NCBI GenBank assembly: GCA_031287565.1
Contig: JAITSS010000044.1
Span: forward strand, 1-64,000
Source of the DNA: Desulfobulbaceae bacterium
GTDB taxonomy: Bacteria; Desulfobacterota; Desulfobulbia; Desulfobulbales; Desulfocapsaceae
Length of the DNA stretch: 64,000 nt
Direction of reading: 5' to 3'
The notes beneath the pieces are model-generated. The model worked only from the letters and a program-made list of their open reading frames with translations. It ran no database searches and had not been told where the DNA came from. Position 1 is the first letter of the stretch. Each line of letters begins with the position of its first letter. A program made the translations under genes and the position numbers. Shown here in pieces: positions 12,036 to 19,554 of this stretch.

Positions 12036-12458
12036 TCAAACCTTGGGCAACGGCGTTTTGGTGTTGTAGGGACTGTCTTCGAGGATGGTCTGCATCGCCC
12101 GGTTGGTTTTCGGCGCGAAGAGAATCGGCGCCGACAGATTCAAAGTGATGTTCAGGTCGGGCGGCACCGTGACCACCGCGACGGCATAGCATTCGTCCTC
12201 TTCGCCGATTTTTAACATTCGTCGTTCAGCCGCGTCGGGTCGCGCCGCGTAATCGGGGAAGAAATTGGTCGGGTCGGTGAGGACGAAGGCGATATCCGGA
12301 TCATCGACGCTCTGAATCCAGAACAGCGGCCCTTCCTTGCGGTTTGGCATGACAATGAACCCGCGTAAATCCGGGAAACCAATGACGCCGGTGGGGAAGA
12401 TGAGCAGATGTTCAGGCTGGTATTCGACTTCACCAAAACGGGTTTGGATGCGGCTCAT
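12036..12458 (-). CDS. fliW: Flagellar assembly factor FliW
   Basis: Binds CsrA and flagellin, and so couples flagellin export to flagellin translation. The 140-residue product begins MSRIQTRFGEVEYQPEHLLI and has the family core FPTGVIGFPDLRGF, LFWIQSVDDPDIAFVL and LNLSAPILFAPKTNRAMQ. The start at 12458 overlaps the csrA stop by four bases (ATGA), so the two are translationally coupled. The ORF track extends 20 codons upstream into csrA. Order flgK-flgL-csrA-fliW is conserved in bacteria that use the FliW-CsrA switch. Confidence 0.93.
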   Translation of the reverse strand: MSRIQTRFGEVEYQPEHLLIFPTGVIGFPDLRGFIVMPNRKEGPLFWIQSVDDPDIAFVLTDPTNFFPDYAARPDAAERRMLKIGEEDECYAVAVVTVPPDLNITLNLSAPILFAPKTNRAMQTILEDSPYNTKTPLPKV

Positions 12459-12697
12459 TTTTTGTTCACTTTGGTTTGCAGATTGTCGCTCAGCGCATCG
12501 ACATCGGCCATATCCCACTGCGAGGCCGATTTATTTTCGGCGCTGATGCGTTCATACACTTCCATGCGGTAGATTTTGCGATCCTGCGGCGCTTCAATGC
12601 CAACCCGCACGGAATTTCCCCGAACATCGACGATTTTGATGAGCACATCGTCGCCAATCAGTATGCCATCGCCAATTTTTCTGGTCAAAACCAGCAT
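12455..12697 (-). CDS. csrA: Carbon storage regulator CsrA
   Basis: RNA-binding translational repressor that recognises GGA-containing hairpins, here most likely in flagellin mRNA. The 80-residue protein starts MLVLTRKIGDGILIGDDVLI and continues VRVGIEAPQDRKIYRMEVYERI, matching the beta-strand core and the basic C-terminal residues used for RNA binding. The C-terminal tail of about 20 residues is longer than in E. coli CsrA (61 residues), as in species whose CsrA is antagonised by FliW. The true start at 12697 lies 29 codons inside the listed ORF. It has its own candidate promoter about 100 bases upstream. Confidence 0.95.
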   Translation of the reverse strand: MLVLTRKIGDGILIGDDVLIKIVDVRGNSVRVGIEAPQDRKIYRMEVYERISAENKSASQWDMADVDALSDNLQTKVNKK

Positions 12698-12793
12698 CGT
12701 CGCACCCTTTGCCTTCTCTGAACCGCGTCGGTGAACATCAAAAGCGGTCGCCGACGCTCTGAAACGCCGACGACCGAAAGCCAATGTGCGCGG

Positions 12794-12822
12794 ATATTAG
12801 GGTGGCGCGTCGTCCCTGTCAA
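12794..12822 (-). promoter_or_regulatory. Candidate sigma-70 promoter for csrA-fliW
   Basis: On the minus strand, TTGACA is followed by 17 bases and TAATAT, in the 161-base gap between flgL and csrA. The -35 is a perfect match and the spacing is optimal; the -10 matches four of six. It would let csrA-fliW be expressed independently of the flagellar operon upstream. The predicted leader of about 95 bases contains inverted repeats that could be CsrA-regulated, which is inference. Confidence 0.6.
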
Positions 12823-12858
12823 CGACGGAAGACCGGGCGCGGCCCACACCCCCAATTA

Positions 12859-13863
12859 TCAGAGATAATCAAGAATGCTGATCTCGGAAACCCTGGCCGT
12901 GATGTTCAACGCGGCTTGCAAAGCGCTTTCCTGTTGGACAATGGCGTTAAAATTCTCAATGGCGTCGGTATCCTGATAGCGCGACAGCAGTTGCTTCAAA
13001 TCGTTTTTAACATCTTCTTGGTGCTCCATCGACGATTCGACCCGCGCCGCCCGCACGCCCATCTGGCTACGCAAACGCCGCTCCTGGTTGGCGGCGACTT
13101 CCAGATTGGCGGTTTGCTTCTGCACGCCGCCGCCAGGCCCGGTCTCATCGGTGAAATTGCCAGCGCGAACCGCCTCTTCCAGCCGCGTCATCACCGAGAA
13201 AATATCGACATGGTTTGCTTCCGGCTGACCGCTGGCCGCCGTCGCGCCATCGACCCAGTTGGCGTTGGAAATACCCATGAACAATTCGTTGCCGGTCAGG
13301 GTCGTGTCGATATACTCGCCGGGGCTGATTTCCAGCTTCGCCGGGTTGGCGTCGCCATTATAGGTATAAGGCCAAGTCGTCGAATCCGTTTCATCGTAGG
13401 TCGCCGGGTCGTAATTGGGGTTGGCGGAGAAGGGTTTGGTGTTTTCCTGATAGCCGGAAAACACGTATTTGCCGTCGATGGTGGCGTTGGCCGAATCCAG
13501 CAGTTCGGAGCGCATCTCGGCGATTTCATCGGCGATCGAATTGAGGTCGTCGCTGGAAAGGCCGCTGTTGATCGCCTTCAAGCCGAGTTCCTTGGCCCGT
13601 TGCAGCACGTTTTCCACACTGTTCAGATGGCCGTCGGTCGATTCCATTTTGTCTGCGGTCACGCCCATGGTTTCCAGATAGCGGTCGGTGTGGCGCAACT
13701 GGGTGCGGGTGGTCAGCACCGGGCGAATCGCTGTCGGGTCATCGGACGCGACGTTGAACTTTGAGCCGCTCGCGCCTTGGTTGTACAGCGTATTCAGTCT
13801 TTTGTTAATCCGTTGCAGATTGGTTTGCAGCAAACGATAGCTGCTGTTTTCCGTAACTCTCAT
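12859..13863 (-). CDS. flgL: Flagellar hook-filament junction protein FlgL (HAP3)
   Basis: Forms the junction between hook and filament. The 334-residue product begins MRVTENSSYRLLQTNLQRINKRL and ends with a flagellin-like C-terminal helix (ESALQAALNITARVSEISILDYL), the usual termini for the coiled-coil core of hook-associated proteins. AAGGAGG lies nine bases before the ATG. It follows flgK after 23 bases on the same strand. The plus-strand 326-codon ORF across it is an antisense shadow. Confidence 0.92.
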   Translation of the reverse strand: MRVTENSSYRLLQTNLQRINKRLNTLYNQGASGSKFNVASDDPTAIRPVLTTRTQLRHTDRYLETMGVTADKMESTDGHLNSVENVLQRAKELGLKAINSGLSSDDLNSIADEIAEMRSELLDSANATIDGKYVFSGYQENTKPFSANPNYDPATYDETDSTTWPYTYNGDANPAKLEISPGEYIDTTLTGNELFMGISNANWVDGATAASGQPEANHVDIFSVMTRLEEAVRAGNFTDETGPGGGVQKQTANLEVAANQERRLRSQMGVRAARVESSMEHQEDVKNDLKQLLSRYQDTDAIENFNAIVQQESALQAALNITARVSEISILDYL

Positions 13864-13886
13864 GGCGCTGCCTCCTTGTACCGCCC

Positions 13887-15311
13887 TTATTGTTTGATCG
13901 ACAGAAGAGATTCCATCAGCTCGTCAATGGTCGATAGGAATTTCGCCGATGACTGATAGCTGCGCTGGTAGACGATCAGGTCGATCATTTCCTCGTCCAG
14001 CGACACGCCGGACAGGCCATCGCGCAGGTTTTCCAACTGCGTCACCGCGTCTTCCGCCCCTTGCAACGACAACTGGTTCTGATTGGTTTCCAAACCGATG
14101 CGTGAAGTCATCTTGCCATAGAACGAGTTGAAGTTGTCGATGCCGTCGATCAGATAATTTTCGCCGATATTCGACATGATAAGCGCGTTGCGGTTGTCGC
14201 CGGGCGCGATCGAAGCCCCACTGGCCGGCGCTTCAGCCGCCGCGATCTGCGCGGCGTCGGTTATCGAGACGGCCATGGCGCGGGCCGCGCCATCCCAGGG
14301 ATTGGCCGGTGGCGCGGCGTTGGCGTTCGGCGGGACGCTGAAAAAATCCCGCCCGGAAACCGAATCAAGACCGGCGCCCGCCGCATGTTGGGCGTTGACC
14401 TGGGTGGAAATTTCATAGGACATGCGGTCAAGATCGCTCATCAAATCGGGGATGAAGCTGTCGCGGATGTACGACAGGCCCTTGAATTCGCCGCCCATAT
14501 TTTTTTGCCCCAGCGCCCGCTCAACGCCACCGGCGTGCAGGGTAATATTGAGGTCGCCGCCGTTGGTTTTCGCTTCCAAGCGCATGGCGTCGGTGCCCTG
14601 CACTAGCGGCAAGCCACCGGGCAACTGCACCGCCATCATCCCTTTGCTGTCTTCATACGACTGGGCGCCGACCACCTCGGCCAACTGTTTGGCTAATTCG
14701 TCGCGGCGGTCGCGGGCGGTGTTGGCGGTCTGGCCGTGCACCTCAATGGTGAAGATGCGGTCGTTCAATTCGGCGATTTCATTGACCATCGAATTAACGC
14801 CGTCCACTTTGGCGATCAGCGTATCGTTGATGTTGCTCTGAATCGCTTTCAGGCTGTTGGCGGTGTTGTTGAAATCGGTGGCCAACTGTTGCCCTCGCTG
14901 AATCAGCGCGTCGCGCAGGACCAAATCGCTGGGGTAAGCGGAAAGCTCCTGCCAGGCGTCGAAGTATTTATCGACGTCGGTGGCGATATTTTCGTCACCG
15001 ACGGCAAACAGACGCTCAAGCTCGGACAACGGCTGCGCCTGGCCGCTCTGATAGCCATAGTCGGCGGATTTGCCGATCAACTGGTTGGTGACGAAGACAT
15101 CGTGGTCGCGCTTGACATCGGTCACACGCACACCCTGACCGATAAAGAAATCGCCGAAATTCATCGACGGATAGGGCGTAAGCTGGGCGCTCTGCCGTGA
15201 ATAGCCTTGGGTATTGACGTTGGCGATATTGTTGCCGACGATTTCTATCTGCTTCTGGCTGACTTCCAGAGATGTGCGGGCGGAGTTCAGCGATGTGACG
15301 AGACCAGCCAT
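13887..15311 (-). CDS. flgK: Flagellar hook-associated protein FlgK (HAP1)
   Basis: First of the two hook-filament junction proteins. The 474-residue product has the rod/hook-family N-terminus LEVSQKQIEIVGNNIANVNTQGYSRQ and the matching C-terminus LSGVSLDEEMIDLIVYQRSYQSSAKFL. GGGAGGA sits seven bases upstream of the ATG at 15311. It starts two bases after the flgN stop codon, which points to translational coupling with its export chaperone. Length is at the short end for the family, so the variable central domain is small. Confidence 0.94.
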   Translation of the reverse strand: MAGLVTSLNSARTSLEVSQKQIEIVGNNIANVNTQGYSRQSAQLTPYPSMNFGDFFIGQGVRVTDVKRDHDVFVTNQLIGKSADYGYQSGQAQPLSELERLFAVGDENIATDVDKYFDAWQELSAYPSDLVLRDALIQRGQQLATDFNNTANSLKAIQSNINDTLIAKVDGVNSMVNEIAELNDRIFTIEVHGQTANTARDRRDELAKQLAEVVGAQSYEDSKGMMAVQLPGGLPLVQGTDAMRLEAKTNGGDLNITLHAGGVERALGQKNMGGEFKGLSYIRDSFIPDLMSDLDRMSYEISTQVNAQHAAGAGLDSVSGRDFFSVPPNANAAPPANPWDGAARAMAVSITDAAQIAAAEAPASGASIAPGDNRNALIMSNIGENYLIDGIDNFNSFYGKMTSRIGLETNQNQLSLQGAEDAVTQLENLRDGLSGVSLDEEMIDLIVYQRSYQSSAKFLSTIDELMESLLSIKQ

Positions 15312-15313
15312 TG

Positions 15314-15664
15314 TTATATCCTCCCAGAAAGCAGACGCCCATGCACCTCGGAAGCGACGGTTTTGCCGCGCTCGGAATAGGTGGAGTTGACGATGCGTGT
15401 GCCGAAAAATTCCAACGTGTCGTGAATCCAGCCCAAGGCGGACCGGAACAGATAGGCGTTGCGGCGGTTCTCGTGACGAATCCGCGCCGCCAAAGGTTTG
15501 TCCGCCTCATCGAGGCGACGCACGTGACTGAGCATCTCTAAAAGATGCTCTTTCTCGCGCATCGCCTCTTCCATCCCAGCGGTATCCATATTTTTGGCGC
15601 ATTGCCGCTCGGCGAGAATCACCGCCAGGAGTCGTTCCAGATGTTCGCGTGTGCTTTCAGCCAT
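15314..15664 (-). CDS. flgN: FlgN-like flagellar export chaperone
   Basis: A 116-residue, mostly helical, charged protein between flgM and flgK. In other bacteria FlgN in this position is the cytosolic chaperone for FlgK and FlgL. The sequence (LERLLAVILAERQCAKNMD, REKEHLLEMLSHVRRLDEA) fits the long coiled helices of the family, which is weakly conserved, and the call rests on position as much as on sequence. It is spaced by 2-3 bases from both neighbours. Confidence 0.75.
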   Translation of the reverse strand: MAESTREHLERLLAVILAERQCAKNMDTAGMEEAMREKEHLLEMLSHVRRLDEADKPLAARIRHENRRNAYLFRSALGWIHDTLEFFGTRIVNSTYSERGKTVASEVHGRLLSGRI

Positions 15665-15667
15665 GGC

Positions 15668-15952
15668 TTACCGTCCTTCGAGAAAACGCACCAGGGAAAC
15701 CGCGACCTGCTTCAGGTCGGGCTGATAGGAGCCGTCGGCCACCTGCGCCTTCAGCGCCGCCACCTTCTCGGCGCGACCGCTTTCAGCGACGGCCTGGCCC
15801 TCCTGGGCGCGGTTCACTTCCTGGAGAATATCGGAAAACACCACCTTGTCGCCCATGGCGTGTTCTCCCGCCTTTTTTTCCGACGCTCTTCCGGATGGGA
15901 TGAGACCGCCAATCGCCCCTGTTCCGCCGATTCCCTTAAATTCGATAGCCAT
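15668..15952 (-). CDS. flgM: Anti-sigma-28 factor FlgM
   Basis: A small (94-residue) protein whose C-terminal half (RAEKVAALKAQVADGSYQPDLKQVAVSLVRFL) matches the sigma-28-binding segment of FlgM, including the usual pattern of residues around the Y and the final helix. The N-terminus is glycine-rich and probably disordered, as in the family. It would hold FliA inactive until the hook is finished and then be exported. Its operon carries a sigma-28 promoter, giving the expected feedback loop. Confidence 0.82.
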   Translation of the reverse strand: MAIEFKGIGGTGAIGGLIPSGRASEKKAGEHAMGDKVVFSDILQEVNRAQEGQAVAESGRAEKVAALKAQVADGSYQPDLKQVAVSLVRFLEGR

Positions 15953-15970
15953 GACCGCACCCTATGCTCG

Positions 15971-16603
15971 TTAAACCGTCCGCTCCGCCGCCGCCGGTGT
16001 TTGTTGACCAGCCGCCCACTCGTCGAGCTTTTTCACAGCCGCGTCGTAGGTGGCGTAAGAAATATCGGGCAGCCAATCGCCAAAGGCTTTTTTGGCCGCC
16101 GCGAACCCCTGCTCCAATCCTTTTTTCATCGCCTCAAGCTTGGTTACATCACCGCCAGCCGCGCCGATGGCGATATCAACCAAACGCTGCGAGGTCTTTT
16201 CAACCCCGAAAAAACCGTCTTTGTCAACCAGCTTCGACGCTTCCTCCGGCGTGATTTGTAAAAGGTTGATTTCCTGCTCACCGGCCTTGATCTTCAGATC
16301 CATGCCCTGCTCGGTGAAGACTTTGCCGATATGCTGGCGTAACTGATCAATGTCGCTGGCGTTAATGCCCAAAAGCTGCAACATGCCGGTTTGCCGCGCC
16401 GTTTCCGCTTCGCGCATCGCCTGTTTCGAGATGCTGACGGTATCGGGCGTCGCAATGCTTTTTTCCGCCACGGTGCTCTGACTTTGTTCAGTCGTTTTAT
16501 CGTTTTTCGCCACGGCGACGCCAGCCTGCGCGGCGTTCGCGCCGCTGGTCGCGGCATTGCCATTCCCTATTGCGCCGATACTCGCGCCGATACTCGCGCT
16601 CAT
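15971..16603 (-). CDS. Unknown flagellar-operon protein
   Basis: A 210-residue protein, first gene of the flgM operon. AAGGAGG six bases upstream supports the ATG at 16603 rather than the ORF start seven codons earlier. The first 60 residues are low-complexity (alanine, glycine, serine). The rest is helical and ends with a segment about LEQGFAAAKKAFGDWLPDIS. This tail reminds me of DUF5610-type proteins found near flagellar genes, but I cannot confirm it. Co-transcription with flgM, flgN, flgK and flgL suggests a flagellar role, perhaps as a regulator or export substrate. Confidence 0.6.
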   Translation of the reverse strand: MSASIGASIGAIGNGNAATSGANAAQAGVAVAKNDKTTEQSQSTVAEKSIATPDTVSISKQAMREAETARQTGMLQLLGINASDIDQLRQHIGKVFTEQGMDLKIKAGEQEINLLQITPEEASKLVDKDGFFGVEKTSQRLVDIAIGAAGGDVTKLEAMKKGLEQGFAAAKKAFGDWLPDISYATYDAAVKKLDEWAAGQQTPAAAERTV

Positions 16604-16683
16604 CCCAACCTCCTTGTCTGTCATTTCTGATGTTCCGCGATCCGTCGCGGGGATTGCCGTTGTCTTGCTTGCTCTTGCCGTTC

Positions 16684-16711
16684 TTATCGGCGACGGCCTG
16701 GTAAGTCTTTA
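16684..16711 (-). promoter_or_regulatory. Sigma-28 (FliA) promoter of the flgM operon
   Basis: The minus strand reads TAAA, 16 bases, then GCCGATAA. GCCGATAA is identical to the enterobacterial FliA -10 consensus and TAAA to the -35 core; the usual gap between these two elements is 15 bases. It lies about 80 bases before the start of the first gene. This places the unknown gene, flgM, flgN, flgK and flgL in the late flagellar class. Confidence 0.75.
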
Positions 16712-16733
16712 GAAAAAATTCGTGGGAAAAACC

Positions 16734-18398
16734 TCAGCCCTGTTCTCCCATGGCCTGTTGCACCGCCGCCACCAGCCGCCGCGCCTCGACGGGTTTGGTC
16801 AGCACTGTTTGTACCGGCGCGTTTTCGGCCTGGCGCCGGTCGTTTTCGTCGCCGCTGCCGATGAGCAAAATGATGGCCGCCTGCGGGTTAATGGCCAGGA
16901 TTTCCCGTGCCAACTGGAGGCCGGTCAGACCAGGCATGAAACAATCGCTGACCACCACGTCAAAACGTTTCGGCTCTTGCCGATACTGTTCCAGCGCATC
17001 ACGTCCGCAGGCGCAGAGGGTCACGGTGTAGCCGTATAGCTCCAGATGACGCCGCGCCGTGAACAGAATCGCCGGTTCGTCGTCCACCAACAGGACATGG
17101 CCGCCCGACGCGGTTGGCAGCAGGGCGGATGGTGGTTCGGCCATGGTCGTCACAGCGGGCTTTTCAGCTTCCAGCTGGGCCAGCGGCAGATAAATATCCA
17201 CCTGGCGCGAGCCGTCGAAGCGTTCCGACAGCAGAATGCGTCCCCGGTGCCGCTCAACGATGCCGGAGACAATAGCCAGATTCAGGCCGCCGCCATCGTC
17301 GATGGGCAGATCGTCGCGTGATTTTGCCTCGGATTGGTCATCGCCCGTGCGGGTGATGACCCGCAGATGGGCGCTGGCCGCTCTCGTCAGCGCCGAATGT
17401 TCCTGACGCAGGTTGACGGAAAAAATCCAGGCGGGCCGCCCGAAGCACTGGTATTGGGCCGACGCCCAGAGATTAACCAGCATTTGATGGATGCCGGTGG
17501 CGTCGGCTGCGACCGGCGGGCAATCGGCGTCGATGTCGCTTTCAATGGTCACTTCCGGCGGCAGCGTCTCGCGCAGATGTTTCAGGCTCTCTTTGACCAC
17601 CAATTGCATCCGTAACGGGCGTAATTCCGTCGCGCCGTGACGGCTGTACGACTGAAGCTGCCGCACCAGCTCCGAGGCGCGCCGTCCAGCCGCCACGATC
17701 CGCCGCAGTTCTTCTTTGGCCGGATGATCGTCGGGCAAAAGTCTCTCCGCCAACTGGCCGCCGCCCAGGATAACCATCAGGATATTGTTGAAATCGTGGG
17801 CGATTCCTCCGGCGAGTATGCCAACCGCTTCCATCTTCGCCGCCTCGCGCAGACGTTTTTGCAGTGACCGTTCATGGCCGGTATGACGCCCGACCGCCAC
17901 GAAATTGCTGATGCGCCCGGCGGCGTCACGCACCGGCGTAATACTCATATATTCATGCAGGACGCCGCCACCTTTTTTGCCGCTCGTCGTGTCGCCGCGC
18001 CAGCTCTGGCCGCCATCCAACCGCCGCCAGATTTCCCGATACAAGGCCACGTCGGTCTGTTCGGTTTTCAAAATACTCGGTTTCAAGCCGACAATTTCAT
18101 CGGCCTGATAACCGGTGCTTTCGCAAAAGGCCGGATTCACATATTGAATGACGCCGCCCCGGTCGGTGATCATTATGGTTTCCATAACCTGATCGAGCGC
18201 CGCCGACAGCAAACGCAGCCGCGCCTCATCGCCCAGCCAACGCCTTTCGCGTTCAAGCTGACGCCGCAAACGCCGTCGCAAGGCGAAAATCATCGACAAA
18301 AGAAACGAAATAAACGCCCAACACACGATGAGCGTCCATAGAACGACAGCCTGGTTGGGGGAGAAAAATCCCTGGACATTGTTGACAATACTGGTCAC
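16734..18398 (-). CDS. Hybrid sensor histidine kinase with eroded ATP-binding domain
   Basis: A 554-residue protein with one N-terminal membrane segment (about residues 18-40), a PAS domain (about 65-185), a dimerisation/phospho-acceptor helix with the H-box GGIAHDFNNIL, a catalytic-domain-like region and a C-terminal receiver domain. The receiver looks intact: LLVDDEP, VVSDCFMPG with the phospho-acceptor aspartate, and LTKPV. The ATP-binding part does not: the N-box reads MLVNLWASAQYQ where a second asparagine is expected, the DTGxG motif is missing, and GTGLGL is replaced by GGGLNL. The start is GTG with AAGGGTG upstream. It may be a pseudokinase that passes signals through its receiver; no partner is adjacent. 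Confidence 0.8.
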   Translation of the reverse strand: MTSIVNNVQGFFSPNQAVVLWTLIVCWAFISFLLSMIFALRRRLRRQLERERRWLGDEARLRLLSAALDQVMETIMITDRGGVIQYVNPAFCESTGYQADEIVGLKPSILKTEQTDVALYREIWRRLDGGQSWRGDTTSGKKGGGVLHEYMSITPVRDAAGRISNFVAVGRHTGHERSLQKRLREAAKMEAVGILAGGIAHDFNNILMVILGGGQLAERLLPDDHPAKEELRRIVAAGRRASELVRQLQSYSRHGATELRPLRMQLVVKESLKHLRETLPPEVTIESDIDADCPPVAADATGIHQMLVNLWASAQYQCFGRPAWIFSVNLRQEHSALTRAASAHLRVITRTGDDQSEAKSRDDLPIDDGGGLNLAIVSGIVERHRGRILLSERFDGSRQVDIYLPLAQLEAEKPAVTTMAEPPSALLPTASGGHVLLVDDEPAILFTARRHLELYGYTVTLCACGRDALEQYRQEPKRFDVVVSDCFMPGLTGLQLAREILAINPQAAIILLIGSGDENDRRQAENAPVQTVLTKPVEARRLVAAVQQAMGEQG

Positions 18399-18484
18399 AG
18401 TGACACCCTTTGTATGTGAGCATCCGCCGCCTGCCTGTCGCAGGCAGGGGCGTTGTTTTTTTGTCGAAGTATAGAGGAGAACCT

Positions 18485-19468
18485 ATGGAAAGGCCAGAAA
18501 CACCCCAGGAAATCGTCGCTCTGATCGACCGCGACAACCATATCATCGGCGCGAGCGGCCGCGCCCGGATGCGGGCCGAATGCCTGGGCCATCGGGCGGC
18601 GGCGATTTTCGTCCGCAACGGCGAAGGCGGGTATTTTGTGCAGCGACGGGCCGCGACCAAAGATATTTACCCCGGCTGTCTCGATGTGGCGGCGGGCGGC
18701 GTAGTGCTGGCCGGTGAACGCTATGATCAGGCGGCGGCGCGGGAATTGGCCGAGGAATTAGGCATCAGCGGCCAACCGCTGGCCGCCCTTTTCGACCACT
18801 ATTATGAAGCGGCGGATAACCGGGTCTGGAGCCGGGTTTACCTGTGCCAACATGATGGGCCGTTTGTCTTGCAGGCGTCGGAGGTGGCGGGCGGAAGTTT
18901 CATGAGCGCCCGGCAAATCGCCGCATCGACCGACACCTTCACCCCGGACAGCCTGACCATGCTGAGCCGTGTCGAACAACTGGCTCGCCGCCACCGGGCG
19001 TCAACCATTTTCCTGCACGGCCTTGATTCGTCGGGCCTTGGAGCGAAAGGCGAATATTTCCAGCGACATTTTGACCATGTTTTTTGCCCGGATTTCAGCG
19101 GCGACCTGGCCAATCGCCTGCAACTGTTGCGGGAAATCGTCGGCCAGCGTGAGGGACTCACCCTGGTCGGCTCAAGTTACGGCGGTTTGATGGCCGTCTG
19201 CGCGGCTATGCGGCGGCCACGGCTGGCGCGTCGCCTGATCCTCATGGCCCCGGCCCTGAACATGGGCGGATTTCAGCCGCCGGCGCAAAAGATCACCACG
19301 CCGACGCTTTTGGTCATTGGCCACGGCGACACGGTGACGCCGCCGGAACAGGTGCTGCCGCTGGCCCAGGCGACATTTGCCAATCTGAAGGTCCACCAAG
19401 TGGACGACGACCACCATTTAACGGACGCCTTTCTGGCGATGAATTGGCGGCAACTCCTGGAAGAATGA
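18485..19468 (+). CDS. Nudix hydrolase fused to an alpha/beta hydrolase
   Basis: GAGGAG precedes the ATG at 18485; the ORF track starts 25 codons too early. Residues 1 to about 165 are a Nudix domain similar to the YfcD/IDI-like group, with DVAAGGVVLAGERYDQAAARELAEELGI matching the Nudix box. Residues about 175-327 are a small serine hydrolase resembling the UPF0227/YqiA esterases: FLHGLDSSG, nucleophile elbow VGSSYGG, acid in HGDTVTP and histidine in DDHHL. Both halves keep their catalytic residues. I have not seen this pairing as a standard architecture. The substrate is unknown; a nucleotide-linked ester is only a guess. Confidence 0.8.
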   Translation: MERPETPQEIVALIDRDNHIIGASGRARMRAECLGHRAAAIFVRNGEGGYFVQRRAATKDIYPGCLDVAAGGVVLAGERYDQAAARELAEELGISGQPLAALFDHYYEAADNRVWSRVYLCQHDGPFVLQASEVAGGSFMSARQIAASTDTFTPDSLTMLSRVEQLARRHRASTIFLHGLDSSGLGAKGEYFQRHFDHVFCPDFSGDLANRLQLLREIVGQREGLTLVGSSYGGLMAVCAAMRRPRLARRLILMAPALNMGGFQPPAQKITTPTLLVIGHGDTVTPPEQVLPLAQATFANLKVHQVDDDHHLTDAFLAMNWRQLLEE

Positions 19469-19477
19469 CGGCGCATC

Positions 19478-19518
19478 CCGCCCGGTCATGGCGCGACTCG
19501 CTCGCCGTGACTGGGCGG
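19478..19518. terminator. Convergent hairpin between Nudix-hydrolase and acyl-CoA ligase genes
   Basis: CCGCCCGGTCATGGCG can pair with CGCCGTGACTGGGCGG along 16 positions, allowing two G-T pairs, across a nine-base loop. It lies between two converging genes. The T tract expected of an intrinsic terminator is not immediately adjacent on either strand. Confidence 0.5.
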
Positions 19519-19554
19519 TTCCCGCCGCTCAAAAATACTTGGTTTTTCTTCTTT

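Noticed and set aside
12784-13764. 326-codon plus-strand ORF
   Set aside because: It is antisense to flgL, has no recognisable domain, and flgL has the ribosome-binding site and conserved termini.
18431-18449. CCTGCCTG-TCG-CAGGCAGG hairpin before the Nudix-hydrolase gene as a terminator or riboswitch
   Set aside because: The stem is perfect but only 8 bp, the T run is four to six bases away, and no conserved riboswitch elements accompany it.
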